A DNA stretch of 59,967 nucleotides from JBCBUE01 sp039818285 (GTDB taxonomy: Bacteria > Planctomycetota > Phycisphaerae > Phycisphaerales > Phycisphaeraceae), in assembly GCA_039818285.1 (NCBI GenBank), contig JBCBUE010000014.1:1-59967 (forward strand), written 5' to 3'. The position numbers and the translations under genes are program-made. Below the pieces are notes generated by a model. That model was not told the DNA's origin. It made no database searches and saw nothing but the letters and a program-made list of their open reading frames with translations. Below, piece by piece: positions 1 through 8,698 of the stretch (positions within the stretch are counted from its first letter, which is position 1; the number at the start of each line of letters is the position of its first letter).

Positions 1-96
1 TTCTCGGGCGTTAGCGAGGCCGCAAAACTCAACCACTCGGCCGTGGCGGTGAGCCTCGGGCTCGGCTCCTGTGCACTCTTGGGTTGGCCGACGGCG

Positions 97-3000
97 TCAG
101 TCACGCTGGAGTCCGTGCAGGACACGCGTGTCGCCGTCGAGAGGGAGGCGCCACGCGGCCTCGGCGGGCGGGGCGAGGCCCTCCATCAATCCTTCGACCT
201 CGTCGCTTGTCAAGGCTCGCGGGAGCAGCGCGAGGTCTTTGACATCAAGGAACCCCGCGGGCGCCGCGCTGGCGGAGTTGCCGCCGATGACAACCGGCCC
301 CGCGGGAAAACTCGCCGGCCAGCCAACGCCTTGCCTCCGCTCAACCGCCTGGCCGTCGAGGTAAACGACGACGTCGGCCGCGTCCCCGCCGTTGGCGTCC
401 CAAGTGATCACGAGGTGATGCCACCCATCGAGTGACCCCTCCGGCCAAGCCGCCTTGACGGAAACGTACGCCTCGCCGGTTCGCGTGTAAGGCGCTTCGC
501 CAAGCTTGGCGATCCAGGTGAGCCCGGTGGCGTCGACCGTGGTCAACAGCCAGGCGTCGCGGTTGTCGCCGACGCTCAGCAGCCAACCGGGCGTGTTGGC
601 CTCGGTCTTGGGCAAACGGAACCACGCCGCGATCGTGCCTCGATCGCGGCCGAGCCCGTTGGCATGAAGCCGCAGTTTGTGTTGACCGCCGAATCGAGCC
701 GCCCGGCCGGAGGCGTGGCCGGGCGAGACATCATCGATCCATTGAGCGGGCTGTCCGGTGACGATCTGCGTGTTGCCCTGAGTCGTCGATGTTTCGGCCG
801 GCGCGTCGGGAGCGTGGAAGATCGGGCGGATGTCCTGCACGATGCGGTACGTGTCGCCGGGCTCGAGGCGGAGGCTGGGGCCGAAGCGTTCGAGCTGGAA
901 GTAGGCGTCGTTATCGCCGACGAACACATAAGACTCCGGCGTGTGCTCGGCGTGATCGACCGTCGTGGTCCACGCGAGGCCGCGTCGTAGGTCGGGCGAC
1001 CAGACGGCTTCTTCGATCGTCGTGTTCGGCTCATAGCGACGGATCTGATCGTGCAGGCCGCGGAGCCGATCGATGCGGGTCCACGCCTGTCGGTCGCTGC
1101 GTCGGTAGAGCTCCGCTCGTCCCGCCGATCCGCCGAGCGTGAGCTGTGGGTGGGTGCGCAAGGCGAGCTGCGCGGCCTCCTTGGCGGTGAGTTCGTCGAC
1201 GATGCGTAGCGTCCCCGGCTTGGCCGCGAGGTCGTAGGTGCGCTTTAGGCGCCAGCCGTCGCCTTGCGTCTCCAGCACGATCGATGCAGTGTTCTGTGAC
1301 ACGACCTCGAACGCCTGCTCCCAGCCGGGCTGGGCGAATCCTCGGCCGGTGTAGGTCTCGTAGCCGCCGTAGTTGAAGTAGCCGGCGCCGATGCTCGGCA
1401 GCGTGTCGTCACCGCTGCCCTCGGCGAAGTAGTTCCAGCCCGTCCGGCGATCGGTGAGCCGGATGGCCCGACCGCCGAGCCCCGGAAGGATGTCGAGCGC
1501 GAGATGGTCGCTCGTGATCCGTTGCATCGGCTCGACGCGGCGGGGCGTGCGGAAGGCGGTGCGCTGGAGCGCGGGGCCGCCGCCGCCGGTGTCGACGGCG
1601 TGCTGGACCAGCGATCGGAAGCGGTCGGTATCGACCTCCGGGCCGTCGGGGTTGACGATGTAGGCCGATCGCAGGCGAGCCAGTCGCCACGGCTTGCCGC
1701 CCGACAGGTCCACGACCTCGGCGACGCGGATGGCGTTGCGCGTCGCGTGGAACGCCTCGTCGATCATCGCCAGGCGGGCGGCCTGTTCCTCGGTCATCGG
1801 CGATGTCTTCGCTTGCTCGAGCAGCGCGGCCATGCGCTGGACGACCTCGGGCGTGAACACCCTGGGCGAGGGCGTGGCGACATCGGCGTAGGTCATCGGC
1901 TGCCAATCCGACGCCAGGCAAGACGCCTCCATCACCCGATAGAAGCCGGCCATGGGTTCCCCGGCGTCGGGCCCGAACGCGTGGTGGCAGTAGTCGTCGA
2001 TGAGCTTGTTGGCGTCGAGCCATGGGTCCCAGGCGTACCGCGCGGTTGCGTAGAACAACAGCGTGTTGTGCGGCTGGTAGATCGGATTGGCTTGGGTGAA
2101 GTAGTGCGTCAGGCCGAGCTCGTCGAAGAAACGCATGGTGTCGCGGACGCGGTAGACCAGGGGCAGCAGCACCGGGGTGGTTTTGGTCTCGTGGATATCG
2201 CCGATGAGGAAGTATTCCCAGACGCCGAAATGGTCGGTCTGGCTGGCCCACCGACGCATCTGCTCGGCCGACTTGGCGTTGATCTCGGCCGTCGGAGCGT
2301 GCGCGTAGTCGCCGTGGTAGCAGTACTGCACGAAGACATTGGGTTCGAGCGGGACGTCGTCGATCGGCTCGATGTAATTGGCGTAGGCGGGCAGGAGGAT
2401 CAGCTTGTCGGGCGGGTGGTGCTCGGCGACGCGCCGGGCGACGGCGTTGGCAAACAGCGTCAGCCGGCGGGTCATGCTGCCCTCGGGACCGGGGGTGAAG
2501 TTGCGGCCGCCCAGGGCGAGGGCTTCGGGCGACTCGTCCCAGTAGATCGCGCCGTCGTTGGGCCAGACGGGCACGACCTCGCCGTCAGGGTGGCGGTCAA
2601 ACCAGTCGATGGCGAAGCTGGCAACGTGGTCCACCACGTCGGGGTTGGTTAGCGCGAGGTTGCCGCCGCCGTAGTAAGGCCTGCCCTCCGACCCCGGTCG
2701 GCGTCGCCGGCCTTCGTACCAGGCGAAGTACTCGGGGTGCTTGTCGAACCAGCCCTGCTCGGGCGGGAACATGAACCCGAAGTTGTGCGCGATCCATTGC
2801 CACCGGCGCATGCCGCCGCGATCCGTCCACGCCTTGGCGAGTTGGCGGCGTCGCTCGGTTTCGGGGACGCGGGTCGGCCGCAGCGCGAACGCACGGTTCA
2901 GGCGGTTTTTGGCGCGCCAGTCGATCGCCTGCTCGAAGGTGATGCCCGGGGGTGGCCCGCCACCGATCTCACGAGTTCCAATCGCCGGCGTTCGCACCCA

Positions 3001-3405
3001 CACGTCATCGGGCAGCAGCCAAGTCGTTCGGCTTGGCACCACTTCGCCGAGCGGGCCTGGGCCAAAAAAGCGGCAACCCTGCAGCTCCAGAAATGCGTAC
3101 ACAGCGTACAGCGTGCCGCGCTCCGAGTTGCCGACAAGCCTGAGCATGTCCCCGTCGATCCCGATCAGGAATGCTTCCTCGGCTTCAGACTGCACGTGTT
3201 CGGCGAGGAAGTGGGTGTTTCCTGGTGTGGCCCCGATCTCGACAGACAGACTCACCGTGTCCAAGCCCATCCGTTTGGCGTAGTTGTCAAGCTCTTGGGA
3301 TGCGAAGGTGGTTCGCGTCCGCTCTTGTTCTGAGGCCGTGCAAGGGTGCACCCAGAAGACCGCGAACAGCGCGAGGGTCGCGATTAAAATAGAACGTTCA
3401 ATCAT
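97..3405 (-). CDS. Secreted DUF4838 glycosidase-like protein with LamG domain
   Basis: Predicted exported protein of 1,102 residues, probably acting on plant-type polysaccharide. Residues 1-25 form a signal peptide. Residues 95-125 carry GTLYAVYAFLE and CRFFGPGPLGEVVP, typical of the domain that precedes the catalytic barrel in GH67 alpha-glucuronidases. About 180-480 match DUF4838 (WIAHNFGFMFP, HPEYFAWYEG, WPNDG). About 660-900 resemble a galactose-mutarotase beta sandwich (DILPGLGGRAIRL), and 960-1090 a LamG lectin fold (GTIAAWF, GWHHLVITWD, VVYLDGQ). DUF4838 has no firmly assigned chemistry; the substrate is inferred from the GH10 xylanase gene 360 bases upstream on the same strand. No clear ribosome binding site precedes the ATG. 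A decayed relative lies at 8699-9151. Confidence 0.85.
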   Translation of the reverse strand: MIERSILIATLALFAVFWVHPCTASEQERTRTTFASQELDNYAKRMGLDTVSLSVEIGATPGNTHFLAEHVQSEAEEAFLIGIDGDMLRLVGNSERGTLYAVYAFLELQGCRFFGPGPLGEVVPSRTTWLLPDDVWVRTPAIGTREIGGGPPPGITFEQAIDWRAKNRLNRAFALRPTRVPETERRRQLAKAWTDRGGMRRWQWIAHNFGFMFPPEQGWFDKHPEYFAWYEGRRRRPGSEGRPYYGGGNLALTNPDVVDHVASFAIDWFDRHPDGEVVPVWPNDGAIYWDESPEALALGGRNFTPGPEGSMTRRLTLFANAVARRVAEHHPPDKLILLPAYANYIEPIDDVPLEPNVFVQYCYHGDYAHAPTAEINAKSAEQMRRWASQTDHFGVWEYFLIGDIHETKTTPVLLPLVYRVRDTMRFFDELGLTHYFTQANPIYQPHNTLLFYATARYAWDPWLDANKLIDDYCHHAFGPDAGEPMAGFYRVMEASCLASDWQPMTYADVATPSPRVFTPEVVQRMAALLEQAKTSPMTEEQAARLAMIDEAFHATRNAIRVAEVVDLSGGKPWRLARLRSAYIVNPDGPEVDTDRFRSLVQHAVDTGGGGPALQRTAFRTPRRVEPMQRITSDHLALDILPGLGGRAIRLTDRRTGWNYFAEGSGDDTLPSIGAGYFNYGGYETYTGRGFAQPGWEQAFEVVSQNTASIVLETQGDGWRLKRTYDLAAKPGTLRIVDELTAKEAAQLALRTHPQLTLGGSAGRAELYRRSDRQAWTRIDRLRGLHDQIRRYEPNTTIEEAVWSPDLRRGLAWTTTVDHAEHTPESYVFVGDNDAYFQLERFGPSLRLEPGDTYRIVQDIRPIFHAPDAPAETSTTQGNTQIVTGQPAQWIDDVSPGHASGRAARFGGQHKLRLHANGLGRDRGTIAAWFRLPKTEANTPGWLLSVGDNRDAWLLTTVDATGLTWIAKLGEAPYTRTGEAYVSVKAAWPEGSLDGWHHLVITWDANGGDAADVVVYLDGQAVERRQGVGWPASFPAGPVVIGGNSASAAPAGFLDVKDLALLPRALTSDEVEGLMEGLAPPAEAAWRLPLDGDTRVLHGLQRD

Positions 3406-3764
3406 GGGGGTACTCTAACGACGAGTTTTCCCTCTCACCATGGGTTTCGCGGTTTGTTAAGAACATTTGCTTTTGGTCGTTGCAACGTGAGAATCACCGG
3501 CCAAGTAAGCACATCTTGGCACTTGACAATTGTTGGTGATATGCCTGCGTTCCGCGTCTTGGATGAGGAGAATTCGCGAAGAGTCGCTGTGTTGAAGCCG
3601 CGTTCAATTGCGCCGACGAAGCGATCCAACCATTCAGTTCAAGCTGTCTTTGAGGCGATAGGCGCCGCTTAAAGATCACTCCGCTTTGGCCCGGAGGTAG
3701 TGCTCGAACGCCCGGTCGTAATGGTGCCGGCGATGCACGGTGGCCGGGCCTTAGCAGAGCGTCG
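3406..3764. other. Intergenic region between xylanase and DUF4838 genes
   Basis: This 359-base stretch holds no gene I can support. The small open frames in it have no recognisable domains, ribosome sites or family resemblance, and the base composition is lower in GC than the flanking genes, as expected for a regulatory gap. It contains a 10-base palindrome CGTTGCAACG at 3478-3487 that could be a LacI-family operator core for the downstream DUF4838 gene, but it does not match the palindrome in front of the local lacI gene, so this is only a possibility. Confidence 0.4.
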
Positions 3765-5645
3765 CTAGTCGGACGCGGGGTAGGCGATCTCGATCGAGGC
3801 GCCCTCGGCGGGCAGGTCGATGGTGCGTGTGATCGAGCCGCGTCCGGCAGCGTCGACCGTGACCTGGTGTTGACCGTGGAAGCCTCGGATCGTCGCGACC
3901 CCCGCGCGGTCGGTGGGGGCCGAGGCGTTGGTCCACCAGTCCTCGAAGATCAGCCGGCGCAGCGCGTGATCGCTGGGGCGTGGATTGAAGCCGTCGTCCA
4001 GGTACGCCACGTCGGGCCGCCAGTGCGCCCCGGCCCAGAAGCCCCACGACAGGATGCCGTCGACGGCCGGGTGAGCGAACAGGGCGGTGTAGAAGTCGCG
4101 GGTGTAGTCGGCGATGATGAGCGGGTCGTCGACGTTGACGTCGAACTCGGTCGCTTTGATGGGCACGCCGAGCCGCGCGAAGTGATCGAGCGTCTCCCAC
4201 AGCCGCTCGGGCGGGGTGAGCGACGAGCCGAAGTGGCCCTGCATGCCGAGCCCGTGCAACGGCGCTCCGCCTTCCAGCAGCCGCCGGGCGGTCTCGTAGA
4301 ACGCACGCAGGTGTGCGTCTTCGAGGCTGGACGCGGTGAGCACCCCGTAGTCGTTGAGATAGAGCCGGGCGGCGGGGTCGGCCTCGTGGGCGAGGTGGAA
4401 CCAGTCGATCATGACGCCCGAGCCCGTCGGCGTGCCGGGCGGGTTGAGCACGTCGAGCAGGTCGTGGTTGGTAAACGGCTCGTTGACCACGTCCCAGTCC
4501 TCGACGCGGCCGGCGAGCAGCCCGGCGATCGAGCGGACGCGATCGGCGACGGCCTCGGCCAGCCGGTTGCGCAACGCGTCATCGGCGGGGTCGGCGCGCA
4601 GCGCGTCGATCATGCCCCGCACCTCGGCCGGCACGCGCGTCCGGCCCGGCCAGACCAGCACGTGGGCGCGGGTGTAGAGCTCGTTGGCCTCCGCGAGGTC
4701 GAGCCCGGCTTCGACGGCCGACGGGTTGCGCAGGCCCGGCCCGTACCACTTCAGCTCGTTCTCAAACACGATCGCGTTGAAGCGATCGAGGAACGCCCGC
4801 TCGTAACGCGCGACGCTCGGGTCGCCGGAGGTGAAGTGCCGCAGGTTGAACGCCGAGCCGAAGGGAAAGGCGTGCCGCTGCTGCACGACGCGGACCGTGG
4901 CGTTGGGCACTGGCTGGCCGTTGGCGTCGAGGACAGCGATGCGCAGGTCGGCTTTGCGGTGCCGCTCGATGCGGGCCTGGGCTTCGGCCCGCCACGCCGC
5001 GTCGGGCTCGCGCCCCGGGTAAGTCATCTCGGTCCGTGGCAGGTCGTCGACGCTCACGCCGTCCGCGAACGCGTACAGCCTCACGCCGGCGATCTCGATG
5101 GTCTGCCTCGCCTCGCCGAGGTGGAAGGTGAGCTGCGTCTGGCCGGCGGGGAAGGGCTGCTCGCCGCCGATCCGGAAAGGGAAGTCGAAACGCGTCCACT
5201 CGGGCCCGAAGGTCAAGCCGCGAGCCAGGCAATCGGTCCAGGGTTCGGCGTTGCGTTCGATCTTGACGCGGAGCATCCCGTCGCCGGTGGTGGAGTCGAC
5301 GCAGCGGGCGTAGCCGGTCAGCAGGTGGACGCCGCCGGGGTTGAGGGTGACGGGCAGGTCGCCCTTGAGCTGGAGGTTCCACCGGGCTTGCGCGGGCGCC
5401 CGGGTCTCGAATCGATAAGCGTGGCTGGCGTCGGGCAGGTCGGGTTCGACGATGTCGAGTTGGCCGAGTTCGACCTGAGCGCCGCTAATGTCCAGACCGA
5501 TGGCCGGGTCGTTGGGCTCGGGGGCGTAGATGACGCTCGCCCCCGCCGGCAGGCCGGGAGGTTCGGCGGCCGCGGGACCGGCGAGGAGGCAGAGCGTCGG
5601 GAAGACGAGCACGGCGAGCGGGGTGCGGAAACTCATGGCGATCAT
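3765..5645 (-). CDS. Secreted GH10 endo-1,4-beta-xylanase with N-terminal CBM-like domain
   Basis: Hydrolyses internal beta-1,4 bonds of xylan outside the cytoplasm. Residues 1-27 are a signal peptide. Residues 30-195 form a beta-rich carbohydrate-binding-like module (ARWNLQLKGDLPVTL, LLTGYARC). The GH10 barrel spans about 235-590: WDVVNEP carries the acid/base Glu389 and KATEFDV the nucleophile Glu500; NDYGVL and GILSWGFWAG are further family motifs. The nucleophile context is TEFD where most members have TELD. A later ATG at 5636 is an equally possible start; neither has a convincing ribosome site. It lies 52 bases after the prepilin-like gene, so it is probably in the same transcript as the upstream lacI, PEP-CTERM and prepilin genes. 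Confidence 0.92.
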   Translation of the reverse strand: MIAMSFRTPLAVLVFPTLCLLAGPAAAEPPGLPAGASVIYAPEPNDPAIGLDISGAQVELGQLDIVEPDLPDASHAYRFETRAPAQARWNLQLKGDLPVTLNPGGVHLLTGYARCVDSTTGDGMLRVKIERNAEPWTDCLARGLTFGPEWTRFDFPFRIGGEQPFPAGQTQLTFHLGEARQTIEIAGVRLYAFADGVSVDDLPRTEMTYPGREPDAAWRAEAQARIERHRKADLRIAVLDANGQPVPNATVRVVQQRHAFPFGSAFNLRHFTSGDPSVARYERAFLDRFNAIVFENELKWYGPGLRNPSAVEAGLDLAEANELYTRAHVLVWPGRTRVPAEVRGMIDALRADPADDALRNRLAEAVADRVRSIAGLLAGRVEDWDVVNEPFTNHDLLDVLNPPGTPTGSGVMIDWFHLAHEADPAARLYLNDYGVLTASSLEDAHLRAFYETARRLLEGGAPLHGLGMQGHFGSSLTPPERLWETLDHFARLGVPIKATEFDVNVDDPLIIADYTRDFYTALFAHPAVDGILSWGFWAGAHWRPDVAYLDDGFNPRPSDHALRRLIFEDWWTNASAPTDRAGVATIRGFHGQHQVTVDAAGRGSITRTIDLPAEGASIEIAYPASD

Positions 5646-5697
5646 GCGAAGCGGCGGTCGTGAATCGAATGCGCGGTCGACGGGTCCAGGGTCGTGC

Positions 5698-6519
5698 TTA
5701 GAACTTGACGTTGAGGTTCTTGCGGAAGAGGTCGGTGCCGTTGTTGCCGTCGTAGCGGATGGTGCCGGCGTGGCCGTCGAGGTAGAGCACGTTGCCGGAG
5801 GTGTTGTTGTTGTGTCGGAACCGCATCTCGCCGACGTTGCCGGAGCCGCCGTTCGCGGCGTCGAGGTTGGAGCCGGCCCTAGCCCGGGTATCGGGCGAGC
5901 TGCCTTCGCCGTAGACGAGGAAGGTGTCGTAGAACAGTCGATCTGCGTCGATGCCGTAGCCGTTGGGCGCCACGCCGTTGCCTCGGTCGGCGATCTGAAC
6001 GCCGTCGAAGATCGCGATCAGGTCGGAGGCGTTGAGCACCTCGTCCAATGTCATCGGCTGTCTTGGGTTGCCGGTGTTGGGCCCGAAGTTCTCGTTGCTG
6101 TTGATGTCCGGCATCAGCCTGGGGTGCGACGAGTAGTGGATGCGGTGGCCGGTCGTGTCGTCGGTCTCGAGCGTGTCGACATCGCGGAAGGCCACGTTCA
6201 TCGAGTTGTCGGCGTCTTGGGTGGCGAAGTCACTTCCGCTGGCGCCGAGATAATTGAAGATGAGGATGGCCCAGTTGGTGGTCGATCCATCAGCGCCCGG
6301 CGGCAGCGACTGCTTGTAATCGACGGCGTAGACGTTCAGGCCCTGGCCGATCTGGCGCAGCCGACTCAGGCAGGTCACGGAGTTGGCGCTCTGCCTCGCC
6401 GCCTGCAGAGAGGGCAGCAGGATGCCGATCAGCAGCGCGATAATTGAGATCACAACGAGGAGTTCGATGAGGGTGAAGGCCTTGGGCGGGCGCGGTCCGT
6501 GGGGCGTTGAAGACTTCAT
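5698..6519 (-). CDS. Prepilin-type N-terminal cleavage/methylation domain protein
   Basis: Predicted 273-residue type II secretion/type IV pilus-like pseudopilin of the planctomycete type. The start at 6519 places the signature FTLIELLVVISIIALLIG near residue 20 after a charged leader, as prepilin peptidase needs; the longer upstream frame would bury it. AGGA sits 7 bases before this ATG. The predicted cut is Ala-Phe rather than the usual Gly-Phe. After the hydrophobic helix comes a globular part ending in RFRHNN and LYLDGHAG, the H...DGH arrangement of DUF1559-like proteins. These paralogues are abundant in Planctomycetota and their roles are mostly unknown; here the gene sits between a PEP-CTERM gene and a xylanase gene. 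Confidence 0.85.
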   Translation of the reverse strand: MKSSTPHGPRPPKAFTLIELLVVISIIALLIGILLPSLQAARQSANSVTCLSRLRQIGQGLNVYAVDYKQSLPPGADGSTTNWAILIFNYLGASGSDFATQDADNSMNVAFRDVDTLETDDTTGHRIHYSSHPRLMPDINSNENFGPNTGNPRQPMTLDEVLNASDLIAIFDGVQIADRGNGVAPNGYGIDADRLFYDTFLVYGEGSSPDTRARAGSNLDAANGGSGNVGEMRFRHNNNTSGNVLYLDGHAGTIRYDGNNGTDLFRKNLNVKF

Positions 6520-6563
6520 GGCGTTGATCCTGAGAGGTCGGGTGAGATGGGTGAGAGGCCAAG

Positions 6564-6592
6564 GCCGCGAAGCGGGGGGCCCGCTCCGCGGC
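6564..6592 (-). terminator. Strong GC hairpin between PEP-CTERM and prepilin genes
   Basis: The arms GCCGCG-A-AGCGG and CCGCT-C-CGCGGC form an 11-pair stem with one mismatch in the 81-base gap. There is no U tract on the minus-strand RNA, so it looks more like a processing or attenuation hairpin than a classic terminator. It would separate expression of the PEP-CTERM gene from that of the downstream prepilin and xylanase genes. Confidence 0.4.
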
Positions 6593-6600
6593 AAGAGCGG

Positions 6601-7395
6601 TCAGGCCGCGCGCCGCTGTCTGCACAGCAGGCAGGCGGCGCCCAGGCCGAGGAGCGAGAGCACGCCGGGCTCTGGGATCACGGTGGTCTTGCTGAGGCCG
6701 ATGTCGTCGATCCAGGTGAAGTAAGGCAGGTCGATCTGCACGCCGGCGAGCACCTTGCCGTCGGGTGCAGTGAAGCCGAAGAAGGTGTCGTCGCCGCCGT
6801 CGCTGCTGCCGACGGCGACGGTCTGGCCGACGTCCTGCGGGTTGGCGCCGCCGGGGTCGACGAAGGTGGCGGTCACGGTGGCGTTGCCGGTCGACTGGCC
6901 GCTACGGGAGATGATGGTCAGGCCGACGGCGACCAGGGCGTCGTCGGGGTCGAACTCGAAGCCGAAGCTGGTCGAGCCGCCGAACCCGTTCGTGCCGGAG
7001 ATCGGAGTGCGTCCGGAGCCGTTGGTGGCGGTCTTCACCTGGGTGTTGGTGCCGGCGACGGTGCGCTGGATCCCGGCGAAGATGTCGCCGGTGGTCGCGT
7101 CGTCGAACCGTGCGTTGGAGAAGGTGGCGCTGCTGATGGCGCCGTCGTTTTGCAGCCCGGTGTCGAAGCTGATGACGCCGGCCTGCTGGGCGTCGAAGTT
7201 CGCGGCGATGAGCGCGGCGAAGTCATCGACGCCGATCTGATTGGCGACCGTCGAGTCGGTGGCGGAGACGTCGACCTCGTTGGCGTTGCCGGTTTCGTCG
7301 TAGACGCCCGTGAGCAGGACGTCGGCGGACGCGATGGACGCGGCGGCGAGCGAGCAGGCAAGGGCGGCGAGTGAGTTCGTGTTGAGTGTTTTCAT
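6601..7395 (-). CDS. PEP-CTERM sorting domain protein
   Basis: Exported surface or matrix protein of 264 residues. Residues 1-24 are a signal peptide (SLAAASIASA), the middle is a beta-rich, Asp/Thr/Gly-rich domain without a family I recognise, and the last 26 residues are a PEP-CTERM tail: VIPEPG, a hydrophobic stretch and the basic end RQRRAA. Such tails are known to be processed by exosortase; no exosortase gene is in this window. AAGGAGG lies 6 bases before the ATG, one of the strongest ribosome sites here, which suggests high expression. It follows the lacI gene by 63 bases and begins the structural part of the polysaccharide locus. Confidence 0.88.
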   Translation of the reverse strand: MKTLNTNSLAALACSLAAASIASADVLLTGVYDETGNANEVDVSATDSTVANQIGVDDFAALIAANFDAQQAGVISFDTGLQNDGAISSATFSNARFDDATTGDIFAGIQRTVAGTNTQVKTATNGSGRTPISGTNGFGGSTSFGFEFDPDDALVAVGLTIISRSGQSTGNATVTATFVDPGGANPQDVGQTVAVGSSDGGDDTFFGFTAPDGKVLAGVQIDLPYFTWIDDIGLSKTTVIPEPGVLSLLGLGAACLLCRQRRAA

Positions 7396-7458
7396 TTCAG
7401 TCCTCCTTCAAAGGCTTGGCAAGGAAACAAGAGTCTTAAGAATCGTCTTGATGCTGAG

Positions 7459-8478
7459 TTAACCGTCGTTGGGCACGGGGCCGACGGAGGGATGCAACTC
7501 GACCCACGTGTCGAGCACGTGCCGCGGCGGCGGGGCGTCGGGGTTGTCGAGGAGTTCGAGGACCGCGAGCGCGGCGGTCGAGCCGATGAGCCGGGTGTCC
7601 TGGCAGACGGCGGCCATCGGGGGGAAGGTCTCGAGCCGGGTCTCGGCGTCGTCGAACCCGAGGATCGACAGCTCTTCGGGCACGCGGATGCCCTGGCGAA
7701 GCGCCTCGTGCAGCGCGGTGACGGCGACGACGGGGTCGGTAATAAAGATGGCGGTCGGCGGGTTGGCCATCGCCGAGACGCGTTGGATGAGTCGGCTGCC
7801 GCTCTCGCGGACGGCCGACATGCGGATCACCAGGGTGGGGTCGAGAGGGATGCCGGCGTCGTCGAGGGCGGCGGTGTAGGCCTCGTATCGATCGAGGTGG
7901 TCGTCGTCGGCGACCTGGTGCAGGCAGATGCCGATCCGTCGGTGGCCGAGTTCGACGAGGCGGCGCACCGCCTCCTGGCTGGAGCGGCGGGAGTCGCTAC
8001 GCACATAGCCGACGGGGCTGTCGTCGTCGAATCGCTCGGCGATCACGATGGCGGGGAAGCCCTCGGCGGCGATCTCTTCGCAGAACCGCCGGTCGCGCGA
8101 CGCACCGCGGACCACGGCGGCGCGGATGCCGCGCCGGTGGAACATCTGCGTGAAGGTCTCGTTCTGCTGCCGATCGCGGTCGGCATTGAGGATCACCAGG
8201 TTGTAGCCGTGCTCGTCCATGCCCTGGGCCAGGCCTTGCACGAGCGCGACGTCAAAGGGCGACTTGAGCATGTCGGCCGCGGAGGCCTCGGCGAGGTAGA
8301 CCAGGCCGAGGTTGACGACGGCCTGCTTGCCGCGGGCGCCGGTGTAGCGAGTGCGGTTGACTTCGGCGAGAACGCGATCGCGCAGGCCGGGATTGACCTT
8401 GGGGTGGTTGTTGAGCACCCGGGAGACGGTCGTGATCGACACGCCGGCACGTTTGGCGACATCTCGGATGTTGGGCAT
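7459..8478 (-). CDS. LacI-family transcriptional regulator
   Basis: Sugar-responsive DNA-binding repressor of 339 residues. The start at 8478 (MPNIRDVAKRAG) is chosen because it puts the LacI helix-turn-helix and hinge helix at residues 3-50 (VAKRAGVSITTVSRVLNN), as in the family; the frame runs open for 50 more codons upstream through AT-rich promoter DNA. Residues 60-330 are the periplasmic-binding-protein-like effector domain (GIRAAVVRG, RRIGICLHQ, LSILGFDD). It is first in a same-strand series with a PEP-CTERM protein, prepilin, GH10 xylanase and DUF4838 protein, so xylo-oligosaccharides are the likely inducers. A perfect 18-base palindrome directly behind its promoter suggests autoregulation. 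Confidence 0.93.
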   Translation of the reverse strand: MPNIRDVAKRAGVSITTVSRVLNNHPKVNPGLRDRVLAEVNRTRYTGARGKQAVVNLGLVYLAEASAADMLKSPFDVALVQGLAQGMDEHGYNLVILNADRDRQQNETFTQMFHRRGIRAAVVRGASRDRRFCEEIAAEGFPAIVIAERFDDDSPVGYVRSDSRRSSQEAVRRLVELGHRRIGICLHQVADDDHLDRYEAYTAALDDAGIPLDPTLVIRMSAVRESGSRLIQRVSAMANPPTAIFITDPVVAVTALHEALRQGIRVPEELSILGFDDAETRLETFPPMAAVCQDTRLIGSTAALAVLELLDNPDAPPPRHVLDTWVELHPSVGPVPNDG

Positions 8479-8497
8479 GGCGGAGCACCAGGGCAAT

Positions 8498-8515
8498 TGA
8501 GAAACATGTTTCTCA
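8498..8515. promoter_or_regulatory. Perfect 18-bp palindrome, candidate LacI-family operator
   Basis: TGAGAAACATGTTTCTCA reads the same on both strands over all 18 bases. It lies 20 bases upstream of the lacI-type start codon and one base downstream of the predicted -10 box, covering the expected transcription start. LacI-family operators are usually 14-20 base palindromes; most have a central CG, whereas this one has a central AT step. Position and symmetry make autoregulation the simplest reading. Confidence 0.75.
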
Positions 8516-8516
8516 T

Positions 8517-8544
8517 AGATTATCGATCTATACCTGGATGTCAA
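8517..8544 (-). promoter_or_regulatory. Sigma70-type promoter of the lacI-type gene
   Basis: On the minus strand a perfect -35 box TTGACA (8539-8544) is followed after 16 bases by TAATCT (8517-8522). An overlapping GATAAT (8519-8524) is closer to the consensus but only 14 bases from the -35 box. The palindrome at 8498-8515 begins right after it. The region is much richer in AT than its surroundings. Confidence 0.6.
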
Positions 8545-8698
8545 TGGATACTTATCGATTGATCGATTTTCTGGGATCGTTTTGGGAAATTTGTTTTTTA
8601 GCCCGCTCCGTCCCAACCAACGAGCCATGAGGCCGCCACGCGATCCACTCGTCGCGGTGCGGCGCGGGGGTCGGCCAGTCGTGAAGCAGCGGCGTCGG

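Noticed and set aside
1..96. Possible gene end at the left edge
   Set aside because: The 96 bases before the DUF4838 stop codon show no frame or motif I can support.
3461..3475. Possible second copy of the LacI palindrome (GAACATTTGC)
   Set aside because: Only about half of the positions match TGAGAAACATGTTTCTCA and symmetry is lost.
3532..3560. TTGACA on the plus strand as a promoter
   Set aside because: No -10 box at a suitable distance and no plus-strand gene follows.
3454..3679. Small open frames on both strands in the gap after the xylanase gene
   Set aside because: No ribosome site, domain or codon pattern supports them.
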